NCBI GenBank assembly: GCA_046309355.1
Contig: JBKCPL010000029.1
Span: forward strand, 73,402-137,401
Direction: 5' to 3'
DNA: 64,000 bases
Source: CAYSBE01 sp046309355
GTDB lineage: Bacteria; Bacteroidota; Bacteroidia; UKL13-3
How positions within the stretch are numbered: the first letter of the stretch is position 1; each line of letters starts with the position of its first letter. Positions 16,418 to 24,424 of this stretch are shown one piece after another. Under the pieces are notes generated by a model. That model was not told where the DNA came from. It was given only the letters and a program-made list of their open reading frames with translations, and did no database searches. Position numbers and translations under genes: made by a program.

Positions 16418-18043
16418 TCAATACACCTTTATCCCATTAACATAGGTGGCTTCAGGTTTCAACTGAAATAGTTGCGAAAGAGAAAGACGGCTGATATCCT
16501 TCTTATAAACCACAAAATCTGCGAAGTAGTTCTGCTTTAAGTTACCTGTATTGTGCTCCATAAAAGCTGCTTTTGCTGCCCATGTGGTCATTCCGTAAAG
16601 TGCTTGCCAGTGTGTAAGTTTATTTTCAGGCTGAAAGCCTCCTTCAGGGTAACCCTTTGCATCTTTACGCTGTGTAGCTGCTATGTAGGTCAGCATGGGA
16701 TTCACGTGTTCTACCGGAAAATCAGTACCCAGTGGTAGCCATCCGTTTTGCTGCAATAAAACCTGATAGGCGTATGCATGCACTATACGTTCTTTTCCTA
16801 ATCGGTTTGCAGCCCAGTACATATCACTTGTAGCATGTGTGGGTTGTACACTGGGAATAATAGCGTGCGTTTTGTAAAATACATAGTCATCCGGATTCAT
16901 TACCTGTGCATGTTCAATTCTCCATCTTCGGTCATTTGCTTTGGTCAAGTTTTCGCTGTAAAGTTTTAGCAAAAGGCGATTGGCAGAATCGCCAATACAA
17001 TGCGTGTTTAGCTGAAACGATGACGATGCAATCCGTTCTACAAATCCCTTCATTGTATTTGCTTCAGTAATAATCATTCCATGGTGATTGGCATCGTGGT
17101 ACTTATTTAAAAGACAAGCACCACGGGAGCCTAATGCGCCATCAGCATACATTTTAAAACTACCTATTCGTAATTTATCGGTTGTATAAACTCCTCTCTT
17201 CAACCAGTAGGAAACGGCTGTGCTGTCAATACTAACCATTCCATTGATTCTTAGTTTAAGAAGGCCACACGCATGCAACGAATCTATAAGTAAAAGCAAC
17301 TCCGTTGGTAATCCCGCATCAGTAAGTGCAGTAATGCCGTATGAGAAACAGGTGTCCTGTGCTGCAAGCAATGCTTTGACGTGAGTCGCATTCGAATACT
17401 TTGGTAATTTGGCCGCTGCTAAATCAACTGCATTATCTATTAACACACCGGTTGGTCGGTTGGATTTCAGAAGAACGTCACCACCTTGAATTTTTGTTTG
17501 AGAGTTAATGCCTGCTAAGTTTAACAAATACGCATTAGCCACTGCTGCATGACCGTCAATGCGTTTAAGCAAAACGGGTATGTGACTGAAATGTTCATTG
17601 AGTAGCTGATTGTCCGGAAATACATTACCCCATCTGTTTTGATCCCAACCCCTACCTAGCAAAACCTCAGGCTTATACTTTTCGTAAAAGGCCTTACAGC
17701 GCTCAATCACTTCCTGCCATGTGTTGCAGCTGCTCAAATCTACTTGTTGCAGAGATATTCCATACCCCCAGAAATGTGCGTGTGCATCATGCCATCCCGG
17801 ATAGATATGACTGCCTTGCATATCAATCAGTGTATCGGTAATGTATTGTGCTTTTGCATCGGTATACGAACCGGTCAGCTGTATTAACCCGTCCTTTATC
17901 ACTATGCATTCATGAGGTTTCTGTGTGGAATCCATGATATGCACGACCGCATTATAAACTATTTTATCGGCCTGTATTTTCCTACTTTTGCTGCACGATA
18001 TCAGCACTGTCAGAACGAGCAAGTGAACAATTCCTTTTTTCAT
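16418..18043 (-). CDS. YtcJ-like amidohydrolase lipoprotein
   Basis: A 541-residue metal-dependent amidohydrolase of the YtcJ/amidohydrolase 3 type, with a lipoprotein signal (LISC, Cys-17) that places it on the envelope. Motifs in order are HDAHAH (H88, H90), MYADGALGSRGA with the expected metal-bridging region, THCIGD, RIEHAQ and GTDFPVE. Members hydrolyse N-acyl or cyclic amide bonds in the (beta/alpha)8 barrel; the substrate is not known here. It is a single-gene unit. A TACATTTG -7 box lies 5 bases before the start, and the 5' end overlaps the divergent DUF4421 gene by 21 bases. Confidence 0.88.
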   Translation of the reverse strand: MKKGIVHLLVLTVLISCSKSRKIQADKIVYNAVVHIMDSTQKPHECIVIKDGLIQLTGSYTDAKAQYITDTLIDMQGSHIYPGWHDAHAHFWGYGISLQQVDLSSCNTWQEVIERCKAFYEKYKPEVLLGRGWDQNRWGNVFPDNQLLNEHFSHIPVLLKRIDGHAAVANAYLLNLAGINSQTKIQGGDVLLKSNRPTGVLIDNAVDLAAAKLPKYSNATHVKALLAAQDTCFSYGITALTDAGLPTELLLLIDSLHACGLLKLRINGMVSIDSTAVSYWLKRGVYTTDKLRIGSFKMYADGALGSRGACLLNKYHDANHHGMIITEANTMKGFVERIASSSFQLNTHCIGDSANRLLLKLYSENLTKANDRRWRIEHAQVMNPDDYVFYKTHAIIPSVQPTHATSDMYWAANRLGKERIVHAYAYQVLLQQNGWLPLGTDFPVEHVNPMLTYIAATQRKDAKGYPEGGFQPENKLTHWQALYGMTTWAAKAAFMEHNTGNLKQNYFADFVVYKKDISRLSLSQLFQLKPEATYVNGIKVY

Positions 18044-19096
18044 ATCTGCAAATGTATTTCATTAACAGCGGTTTTGCTATGTACCCTATATTGTAAGATT
18101 GGTTATGCTCAATCTAAAGACGATACAGCTTACTACAGTCTAAGGCAAAAATACATAAGCGATAAAACAGAGATGATTAACCTGTCTGTGTTTATCCGAA
18201 ATCCCGACAATGCCGTACAGTATAATTCATCGTACCTGCTTCAACTAAATCCCAATGATCCGAACCAACTTGGAATACGTATACAGCACAAATGGCTGGG
18301 TATAGAATTGGCATTTTCTCCTAAATCAACCCAATTAAAAAACCGGGGCAGTACGGATTACTTTGGTTTGCATTTGTTTTCATATGGGCGTAAGCTGGCA
18401 TTCAACGGTTATTACCTGAATTATGAGGGCTACCATCTGACTAATTATAAAACATTTGACACGCTTAACATAATCGGTAGGTTTCCTGTTTATCCAATGA
18501 TGAACACCACGAATTGGGGCGGCAGCTTAACGTATATATTCAATCATAAAAAGTTCTCGTTGCGGTCGGTATATTTCTTAAACGAGATTCAGAAAAAGTC
18601 TGCCGGTTCGTTCACACTAAACATGGCATATAATAATTTTTCATTCAGCAATCCTGGCGGTCTGGTTCCTAATGAGGTGAGTAAAAAATTTACCGCATCG
18701 GCATTAATTCAATCGGGACAATTTCAGTCAGTTAGCCTTATCCCTGCCTACTACCATACGTTTGTGGCATGGAAACGTTTCTTTTTTACGCTTGGTGCTG
18801 GCTTAGGACCAATGTTACAATTGATTCAGCTTTCATCAAACATCGATAACGATGAGTTTCTTTCCGGTGTAAGTATTAGAGGAAATGCGAGAAGCGCATT
18901 TGGCTACAACGGCACTTCATTTTACATTTCCGTAGCCGGAGCAACGGATAATTTTACCTACAACATGGGGCAGGAAAGACGTATTTCAACTGTAATAAGC
19001 GAAAGCAGAATTATACTGGGATATAGATTGAAAGCAACCGGTTTGCTCAAAAAGGGTTCTGACCTAATGGAAAAAGTTCCTATTCGGTATAATTAG
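18023..19096 (+). CDS. DUF4421 family outer-membrane-associated protein
   Basis: A protein of about 357 residues. Its frame stays open back to 17912, but only a GTG at 18023 gives a sensible signal peptide (n-region NNSFFHICKC, hydrophobic ISLTAVLLCTLY, cleavage after GYA before Gln). The mature protein has the beta-rich, aromatic pattern of DUF4421, a Bacteroidota family of putative outer-membrane barrels of unknown function. A TACTTTTG box at 17983-17990 may drive it. The 5' end overlaps the divergent amidohydrolase by 21 bases, and the 3' end overlaps the convergent acyltransferase by 17 bases. The start choice is inference; the family call is fairly good. Confidence 0.7.
   Translation: MNNSFFHICKCISLTAVLLCTLYCKIGYAQSKDDTAYYSLRQKYISDKTEMINLSVFIRNPDNAVQYNSSYLLQLNPNDPNQLGIRIQHKWLGIELAFSPKSTQLKNRGSTDYFGLHLFSYGRKLAFNGYYLNYEGYHLTNYKTFDTLNIIGRFPVYPMMNTTNWGGSLTYIFNHKKFSLRSVYFLNEIQKKSAGSFTLNMAYNNFSFSNPGGLVPNEVSKKFTASALIQSGQFQSVSLIPAYYHTFVAWKRFFFTLGAGLGPMLQLIQLSSNIDNDEFLSGVSIRGNARSAFGYNGTSFYISVAGATDNFTYNMGQERRISTVISESRIILGYRLKATGLLKKGSDLMEKVPIRYN
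18049..18056 (-). promoter_or_regulatory. -7 box of the amidohydrolase gene
   Basis: TACATTTG on the - strand, 5 bases before the ATG at 18043. No TTG is present at the usual distance, so only half of the promoter is recognisable. Confidence 0.45.
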
Positions 19097-19994
19097 TTCG
19101 CTTGTGCTTCCACCTTCGGTGACTCCACAACCACAAGTAGGGCGTATGGCGTATGTCGTTTTCCAGTAACTCAATAAATCGTTGTGTAATAAAATTAGTG
19201 GGTTCTTGCTTGGGTTTATCTGTAATGGTCGTAAATCGAACGCGGTAATTTCCACGCTGTGCCTTGTTAATGCTGGCATACACAACGGGATAGTTAAATT
19301 TCTCTGCAATTTTTTCGGCACCGGTAAAAAAGGCTGTGTCTTGATTCAAAAAATGTGTCCAGTAGGCCTGCTGATTGGAAGGTGACTGATCAGCAATAAA
19401 AGCTGTAAGTGATACGGTTGATTTGGTTTCAGCCAGGTAACGCAATGTATTTTGCATCGGTATAAGTTTAACACTGCAGCGTGCACGGATGGTATAGGTC
19501 AGCCAATCGAAAAACTGGCTGCTAAGTGGATGATACAAGGTATTGGTTTGCCTAGATGAGTGGTAAGTAAACGAAAATCCTCCCCATTCCCAATTGCCGT
19601 AGTGACCCAGAAGGAGAATAACCGAACGTTCCTGCTCAAAATATTGCTCAATCTCTTTAATGTTCTCAAATGTCACTCGGCTCATCATTTCACGTTTCGA
19701 TATGGTCAATGCTTTAAATGTTTCTATAAACACATCAATCATGTGTGCATAATAAGCCCTCATTATTTGGTTCAACTCCCGGTCGGACTTATCCGGAAAA
19801 GAGTTTTTCAAATTTTCCCAAATTACCCGTTTGCGGTATTGTAGAATATCTCTGGTCAGCCATACAAAGAAATCAGCTATTAAATAAAGCACCGACAATG
19901 GCAACAGCATAAGCAAATAAAGCGGAGCAGCCAAAAGGATATAATACCACTTGAAGGTATAAGGCGTATGCTGTATTCGTGTTGGTTGTTTCAA
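19080..19994 (-). CDS. Lysophospholipid/lipid A acyltransferase (LpxL/HtrB family)
   Basis: A 304-residue inner-membrane acyltransferase. An N-terminal membrane segment (YYILLAAPLYLLMLLPLSVL) is followed by the catalytic H-x4-E motif in GHYGNWEWGG (H131, E136) and a central region ADQSPSNQQAYW. The family adds secondary acyl chains to lipid A from acyl-ACP. Its start overlaps the CoA-transferase stop by 4 bases, so it is the last gene of a ferritin-CoA-transferase-acyltransferase run. The length fits LpxL-type enzymes. Confidence 0.9.
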   Translation of the reverse strand: MKQPTRIQHTPYTFKWYYILLAAPLYLLMLLPLSVLYLIADFFVWLTRDILQYRKRVIWENLKNSFPDKSDRELNQIMRAYYAHMIDVFIETFKALTISKREMMSRVTFENIKEIEQYFEQERSVILLLGHYGNWEWGGFSFTYHSSRQTNTLYHPLSSQFFDWLTYTIRARCSVKLIPMQNTLRYLAETKSTVSLTAFIADQSPSNQQAYWTHFLNQDTAFFTGAEKIAEKFNYPVVYASINKAQRGNYRVRFTTITDKPKQEPTNFITQRFIELLENDIRHTPYLWLWSHRRWKHKRTNYTE

Positions 19995-21277
19995 TTTTTA
20001 AAGCGTTCGTGTGCAGCCTTCTCCAGCATATCGCGGTGATCAGGATGCGCTATATGACAAAGTAATTTGGCACGCTGTTCCATATTTTTTCCGTACAAAT
20101 TAACAACACCGTATTCAGTAACTACCCAATGGATATGACCTCGTGTAGTAACTACACCAGCGCCTTGCTTCAGCAGGGGTACAATGCGAGATATGCCACT
20201 TTTGGTAACTGACGGAAGCGCTATTATTGGCTTGCCGCCTTCTGATAAGGCAGCGCCACGTATGAAATCCATCTGACCGCCAATACCGGAATACTGATAC
20301 GTACCAATAGAGTCGGAACATACTTGACCGGTAAGGTCAATTTCAATGGCACTGTTAATGGCCGTAACCTTCGGATTTTGGCTAATGACACGCGGGTCGT
20401 TTACATATGCAATGTCCAGTGCCTTTATATACGGATGATCATCTACAAACCGATACAGTGTATGGGTGCCAAGTAAAAAGCTGGTAACGCAATACCCATT
20501 CACCACTTTTTTCATGCTGTTATCTATAATCCCCGACTCAATAAGCGGTATGACACCATCAGAAAACATTTCGGTATGTAAACCCAGGTGTTTAAGATGT
20601 GAAAGGTTCTTCAAAACCTGATCAGGAATTGTTCCAATGCCAAGCTGAAGTGTAGCCCCGTCTTCAACGAGTGATGCTACATGATGTCCGATTTTTTCAC
20701 TTACTGCATCAGCTGCTTCGCTGTAACTTACTTCAGGCAATGCATCGTTTACTTCAACGGCATAGTCAATGCAATGAAATGGAATGAATGCATCACCGTG
20801 CACCCGCGGCATATTCGGATTAACTTGTGCAATTACGGTTTTAGCATATTTTACTGCGGTTTTAGCTACATCTACGGATGTGCCCAACGAACAATATCCG
20901 TGTTTATCTGGAGGCGATACATGTATTAAGGCAACATCAAGTGGCAGTTCACCATTCACAAACAAGCCGGGTATTTCACTTAAAAAAACAGGCACATAGT
21001 CCCCCGTATCATCGTTCACCGATTGCCTGACTGATTCAGAAACAAATAATGAATTGAGAAAAAAATGTCCGCGAAGATCCTCTGATCTTAACTTGATGCC
21101 GTGTAAAGAAATACTTACCAGTTCAACATCACGCAATTCGTTTTTGCGTTCAATAAGAGCCTGAACAAGACGAATGGGAGTAGCTGCACTACCCTGTATA
21201 AACACCCGTTGTCCGGATGATATATACTTAACGGCATCAGCTGCTGTAGCTATCGATGTGTGTTTCATGTAGCTCAT
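19991..21277 (-). CDS. Acetyl-CoA hydrolase/CoA-transferase family (Cat1/4-hydroxybutyrate type)
   Basis: A 428-residue protein with both halves of the acetyl-CoA hydrolase/transferase fold. Visible are a GxGxxP-like opening, GATLQLGIGTIPDQV, the catalytic glutamate in LGLHTEMFSDG (E236), and the C-terminal GGQMDFIRGA and ITEYGV-like HWVVTEYGVVNLYGK motifs. The enzyme moves CoA between acetate or a short acid and an acyl-CoA through a glutamyl-CoA intermediate. Start could be 21277 (MSYMKH) or 21268 (MKHTS). It sits 9 bases after the ferritin gene. The acceptor acid is not determined by sequence. Confidence 0.88.
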   Translation of the reverse strand: MSYMKHTSIATAADAVKYISSGQRVFIQGSAATPIRLVQALIERKNELRDVELVSISLHGIKLRSEDLRGHFFLNSLFVSESVRQSVNDDTGDYVPVFLSEIPGLFVNGELPLDVALIHVSPPDKHGYCSLGTSVDVAKTAVKYAKTVIAQVNPNMPRVHGDAFIPFHCIDYAVEVNDALPEVSYSEAADAVSEKIGHHVASLVEDGATLQLGIGTIPDQVLKNLSHLKHLGLHTEMFSDGVIPLIESGIIDNSMKKVVNGYCVTSFLLGTHTLYRFVDDHPYIKALDIAYVNDPRVISQNPKVTAINSAIEIDLTGQVCSDSIGTYQYSGIGGQMDFIRGAALSEGGKPIIALPSVTKSGISRIVPLLKQGAGVVTTRGHIHWVVTEYGVVNLYGKNMEQRAKLLCHIAHPDHRDMLEKAAHERFKN

Positions 21278-21286
21278 GGGCTACCT

Positions 21287-21802
21287 TTACTTTGACTGTT
21301 CTTCGTTTTTCTGTCCGCTGTAGCCCGATAAGTCACGGTCAAAAAGGTACATGCCGCCTTTATCGTTGCCTATCAAATTGAGTTTATCCAAAATAGTGCG
21401 TGCCAAAGCCTCTTCTTCAATTTGCTCGGCTACATACCACTGCAAAAAATTATGGGTAGTGTAATCCTTCTCTTTCAGGCATACCTCAACAAGTCCGTTA
21501 ATTTCATTTGATACATTCACTTCATGTTTCAGCAAATCCTTAAATACAGCATCCAATCCTTTATAGGATGTGGTAACTGCCTTCAATGCCGGAATTTTTG
21601 CCTTGCCACCACGCTCATTAATGTATTTAACAAGCTTCAGCATATGCATGCGTTCTTCATCGCTGTGCTGGTAAAAGAAATTAGCAACACCGTTGTAGCC
21701 ATTGTTTTCAGCCCACGATGCCATTGCCAAATAATACTGCGAAGATGCAGCTTCAAGTTCAACCTGCTTATTCAGTGCAGTTTCAATTTTTGTATTTAAC
21801 AT
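21287..21802 (-). CDS. ftnA: Non-heme ferritin
   Basis: A 171-residue four-helix-bundle ferritin. Ferroxidase ligands are visible as E17 in VELEAASSQYYLAMA and E50 and H53 in SDEERMHM, plus later QYxxEQIEEE-type residues in WYVAEQIEEEA. It oxidises Fe(II) and stores iron in a 24-subunit shell in the cytosol. No heme-binding methionine of bacterioferritin type is apparent. It lies 37 bases after the acyl-CoA carboxylase and 9 before the CoA-transferase on the same strand, so it may be read from the carboxylase promoter. Confidence 0.95.
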   Translation of the reverse strand: MLNTKIETALNKQVELEAASSQYYLAMASWAENNGYNGVANFFYQHSDEERMHMLKLVKYINERGGKAKIPALKAVTTSYKGLDAVFKDLLKHEVNVSNEINGLVEVCLKEKDYTTHNFLQWYVAEQIEEEALARTILDKLNLIGNDKGGMYLFDRDLSGYSGQKNEEQSK

Positions 21803-21839
21803 AAATCAGATTTTTTGTGAGTGATGCGAATGTAAACTA

Positions 21840-23459
21840 TCAGGTTCGAATAACCCCGGGACGAAATTCTTTTTGTATAGGTGCATGATTAGCTGCTTCA
21901 ATACCCATTGAAATCCACTTGCGTGTTTCTGTCGGATCTATTATGGCGTCTATCCATAAGCGGGCTGCTGCATAATACGGACTCATTTGCTTGTTATAGC
22001 GATCAGTAATTTGCTTCAGTAGCACTGCATGCTTTTGTTCATCTACCACCTCTCCTTTAGCTTTTAGTGATGCTTCTTCAATTTGCAGCAATACCCGTGC
22101 AGCTTGCTCACCTCCCATTACCGCAATTTTAGCATTGGGCCACGCTACAATTAAACGCGGGTCGTAGGCTTTGCCACACATGGCATAATTGCCTGCACCA
22201 TATGAGTTACCTGTAATAACGGTAAATTTGGGAACTACTGAATTAGCTTGTGCATTTACCAGTTTAGCACCGTCTTTTATTATACCTCCATGCTCACTTC
22301 TGCTTCCTACCATAAAACCGGTTACGTCCTGCAAAAATACAAGCGGTATTTTTTTCTGATTGCAGTTCATGATAAAGTGTGCTGCTTTATCTGCCGCATC
22401 CGAGTATATTACTCCGCCTATTTGCATTTCCGTTGGATTATCGGCAGCATTTTGTTTGGGCTTTTTTGCTTTTACCACCAACCTGTTATTGGCCACAATA
22501 CCCACTGCCCAACCGTCAATGCGGGCATATCCGCACAAAATGGTTTTTCCGTACAATTCCTTATATGCATCAAACGATCCGGCATCAACCAGGCGATCAA
22601 TAATTTCCATCACATCAAAAGGTTTGGCAAATTGACCTACTGCTGCGTATACATCATCCATCTGCCGTGAAGGCGCTTTAGGTTCAGCACGGTTAAAGCC
22701 TGCAGGCTGGTAATCGCCCAACTTATCCATAATTCGTTTTATACGATCGAGACAAGCCGCATCATTCTCAAATTTATAGTCGGTAACTCCGCTTATCTCG
22801 CAATGTGTTGAGGCTCCTCCCAGCGTTTCATTGTCAATATCTTCACCTATAGCTGCTTTTACGAGGTAACTGCCCGCTAAAAAAATGGATCCCGTTTTAT
22901 CCACTATCATGGCTTCATCGCTCATAATGGGTAGGTATGCTCCTCCAGCAACGCAACTACCCATCACGGCCGCAATTTGAGTGATGCCCATACTACTCAT
23001 AACTGCATTGTTCCTGAATATTCGTCCGAAATGTTCCTTGTCCGGAAAAATTTCATCTTGCATGGGCAAATACACTCCAGCACTGTCAACCAGGTAAATG
23101 ATGGGAAGTTTATTTTCAATAGCTATTTCCTGTGCACGCAAATTCTTCTTGCCTGTAATGGGAAACCATGCACCGGCTTTTACTGTTGCATCGTTGGCTA
23201 CAACTATGCACTGTCTTCCACTTACATATCCTATTTCTACCACCACTCCACCGCTGGGGCAGCCGCCATGTTCAGCATACATCTCGTGTCCGGCAAATGC
23301 GCCTATTTCTATGCGCGGTTTATCCTTATCAAATAGATAGGCTACACGCTCACGAGCCAGCATTTTACCTTTTTCTTTTTGCTTGGCAGCCGCTTTATCG
23401 CCACCTCCGCGTTGTACTTGGGTCAACTGTTTCTTGAGTTCTTCCAGCAGGTCCTGCAT
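21840..23459 (-). CDS. Acyl-CoA carboxylase, carboxyltransferase (beta) subunit, methylcrotonyl-CoA-like
   Basis: 539 residues from the ATG at 23459. A longer frame to 23543 crosses the -7 box of its promoter and is rejected. The protein has both crotonase-like halves of a biotin-dependent carboxyltransferase: ECIVVANDATVKAG-like opening with AGAWFPITGKKNLRAQEIA, MGSCVAGGAYLP, and the C-terminal FLQDVTGFMVG and GNSYGAGNYAM. The LRAQEIA...DEIFPDKEHFGRIF stretch is closest to methylcrotonyl-CoA carboxylase beta. No biotin carboxylase subunit is adjacent. Leucine degradation is a plausible role; propionyl-CoA or another acyl-CoA cannot be excluded. Confidence 0.88.
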   Translation of the reverse strand: MQDLLEELKKQLTQVQRGGGDKAAAKQKEKGKMLARERVAYLFDKDKPRIEIGAFAGHEMYAEHGGCPSGGVVVEIGYVSGRQCIVVANDATVKAGAWFPITGKKNLRAQEIAIENKLPIIYLVDSAGVYLPMQDEIFPDKEHFGRIFRNNAVMSSMGITQIAAVMGSCVAGGAYLPIMSDEAMIVDKTGSIFLAGSYLVKAAIGEDIDNETLGGASTHCEISGVTDYKFENDAACLDRIKRIMDKLGDYQPAGFNRAEPKAPSRQMDDVYAAVGQFAKPFDVMEIIDRLVDAGSFDAYKELYGKTILCGYARIDGWAVGIVANNRLVVKAKKPKQNAADNPTEMQIGGVIYSDAADKAAHFIMNCNQKKIPLVFLQDVTGFMVGSRSEHGGIIKDGAKLVNAQANSVVPKFTVITGNSYGAGNYAMCGKAYDPRLIVAWPNAKIAVMGGEQAARVLLQIEEASLKAKGEVVDEQKHAVLLKQITDRYNKQMSPYYAAARLWIDAIIDPTETRKWISMGIEAANHAPIQKEFRPGVIRT

Positions 23460-23492
23460 CTTATTGAATTTTATGAGTGAATACTTGTTTGG

Positions 23493-23521
23493 CAAAGCTA
23501 TAATACAGCCACCAAATTCAA
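23493..23521 (-). promoter_or_regulatory. Promoter of the acyl-CoA carboxylase gene
   Basis: TTG (23519-23521), 18-base spacer and TAGCTTTG (23493-23500) on the - strand. It stands back to back with the SRP RNA promoter; the two TTG elements are 7 bases apart. Confidence 0.75.
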
Positions 23522-23528
23522 AGTGAAT

Positions 23529-23558
23529 TTGGCAGCTGAACAAAAAAACTTACCTTTG
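23529..23558 (+). promoter_or_regulatory. Promoter of the SRP RNA gene
   Basis: TTG (23529-23531), 19-base spacer and TACCTTTG (23551-23558), an exact TTG-N19-TAnnTTTG match. The predicted start, about 3 bases beyond the G, coincides with the 5' end of the SRP RNA helix at 23561. Confidence 0.88.
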
Positions 23559-23560
23559 TC

Positions 23561-23660
23561 GGTGCAAGCCCGCACTAGCAGCTCCCTCTAATCCCCCAGG
23601 TCTTGACCGAAGCAAGGGCGTGAGGTTGTAGCGCTGAGATGTTGGGCTTGTATTTTTTTT
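23561..23660 (+). ncRNA. ffs: Signal recognition particle RNA (4.5S-type, small SRP RNA)
   Basis: An RNA of about 100 bases. The closing helix pairs 23563-23571 with 23644-23652 (one G-U) and is followed directly by eight T residues, forming a terminator. In the middle (23593-23618) is the SRP helix 8 core: CCCCCAGG, a short apical hairpin, then AGCAAGGG, which builds the A-G-G/A-G-C-A symmetric loop bound by the Ffh M domain. The inner helix GCUCCCUC/GAGGUUGUAGC supports the fold. The RNA and Ffh target signal-bearing ribosomes to the membrane. The apical loop is UUGACC (or UGAC), not the usual GNRA. A canonical promoter lies immediately upstream. Confidence 0.9.
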
Positions 23661-23687
23661 CACGTAGCTGTAGTATATCATTTCGAC

Positions 23688-24284
23688 ATGAAAAAAATAG
23701 GCGCTCAAATCATTCTGGCCTCCAAATCGCCCAGAAGACAAGAACTAATAAAAGGGTTGGAACTAAACTACACCATTCACACCTATGATGTTGATGAATC
23801 ATTTCCTGCCCACTTACAAGCTGAATCCATTGCTCTTTACCTGGCCGAAAAAAAGGCTGATGCATATCCGGACACCTTAAGCGATAATGAAATACTGGTA
23901 ACAGCAGATACTATTGTATGGATAAATAATGAAGTACTCAACAAACCGGTGGACGAGAAGGATAGCATGCGCATGCTCAAACAAATTTGCGGAGCGACAC
24001 ATCAGGTTTTTACCGGAGTGTGTATTAAAACGACTTCTCAAAAGTATGTGCTTTACGATAAAACGGATGTTACTTGTCGCCCCATGAGTGAGGATGAATT
24101 GTGGTACTATATAAAAAATTACCACCCTTTCGATAAAGCCGGCAGCTACGGTATACAAGACTGGTTTGGGTACACGGCTGTTGAACGTATTGATGGTTGC
24201 TTTTACAATGTAATGGGATTGCCAGTTGGCAAATTATACCGTGCGCTTAAACGTATAGAAGAGGGCGCTGCTTCCATCGATTAA
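23688..24284 (+). CDS. maf: Maf family nucleoside triphosphate pyrophosphatase
   Basis: A 198-residue protein with the Maf opening ILASKSPRRQELI (9-21), VTADTIVW containing the catalytic aspartate (about residue 73), and the C-terminal YGIQDWFGYTAVERIDGCFYNVMGLPV. Maf/YhdE proteins hydrolyse dTTP, UTP or modified pyrimidine nucleotides to the monophosphate and keep them out of nucleic acids. It starts 28 bases after the SRP RNA terminator and may be expressed partly by read-through. Its stop codon lies in an A-run that is the T-tail of a - strand hairpin. Confidence 0.93.
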   Translation: MKKIGAQIILASKSPRRQELIKGLELNYTIHTYDVDESFPAHLQAESIALYLAEKKADAYPDTLSDNEILVTADTIVWINNEVLNKPVDEKDSMRMLKQICGATHQVFTGVCIKTTSQKYVLYDKTDVTCRPMSEDELWYYIKNYHPFDKAGSYGIQDWFGYTAVERIDGCFYNVMGLPVGKLYRALKRIEEGAASID

Positions 24285-24291
24285 AAAAAAA

Positions 24292-24371
24292 TAGTCGGGC
24301 GACCCGGACGTAAAATCAGTAGCCTCTGCCCTTCGAACACCTCGCTAACAAATGCGCTGCACGCAGCTAGC
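24292..24371 (-). ncRNA. Candidate structured small RNA or ppx 3' UTR with terminator
   Basis: On the - strand, 24344-24371 folds as a hairpin: 6 bp GCUAGC/GUUAGC, 4 bp UGCG/CGCA, a UUU bulge and loop UGCAG. The 6-bp stem contains one G-U pair on this strand, which would be an A-C mismatch on the other, favouring - strand RNA. The segment ends in a second hairpin (24294-24309) followed by a T-rich run, a plausible terminator. A -7-like TACATTTTTGG (24371-24381) lies at the 5' end, without a clear TTG upstream. I recognise no known RNA family. The alternative is simply the 3' UTR of ppx, whose stop is at 24425. Confidence 0.35.
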
Positions 24372-24424
24372 CAAAAATGTATTCGCCTTCATTTACTAAA
24401 CCCTTGAATTGCACGGTGCATAGT

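Noticed and set aside
17912..18022. Upstream extension of the DUF4421 gene to an ATG at 17912 or 17939
   Set aside because: It would overlap the divergent amidohydrolase by more than 100 bases and bury the signal peptide; GTG at 18023 explains the frame better.
22248..22670. 140-residue reading frame antisense to the acyl-CoA carboxylase
   Set aside because: It is a shadow of a strongly conserved gene on the other strand, with no protein-like features or context of its own.
23460..23543. Longer N-terminus of the acyl-CoA carboxylase
   Set aside because: The extra 28 residues cross its own promoter and do not resemble the family; the ATG at 23459 matches the usual start.
24341..24371. attC-like (integron) recombination site
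   Set aside because: The CTAAC core and bulged palindrome recall attC, but the conserved GTTRRRY/RYYYAAC ends are missing and there is no integrase or cassette array.
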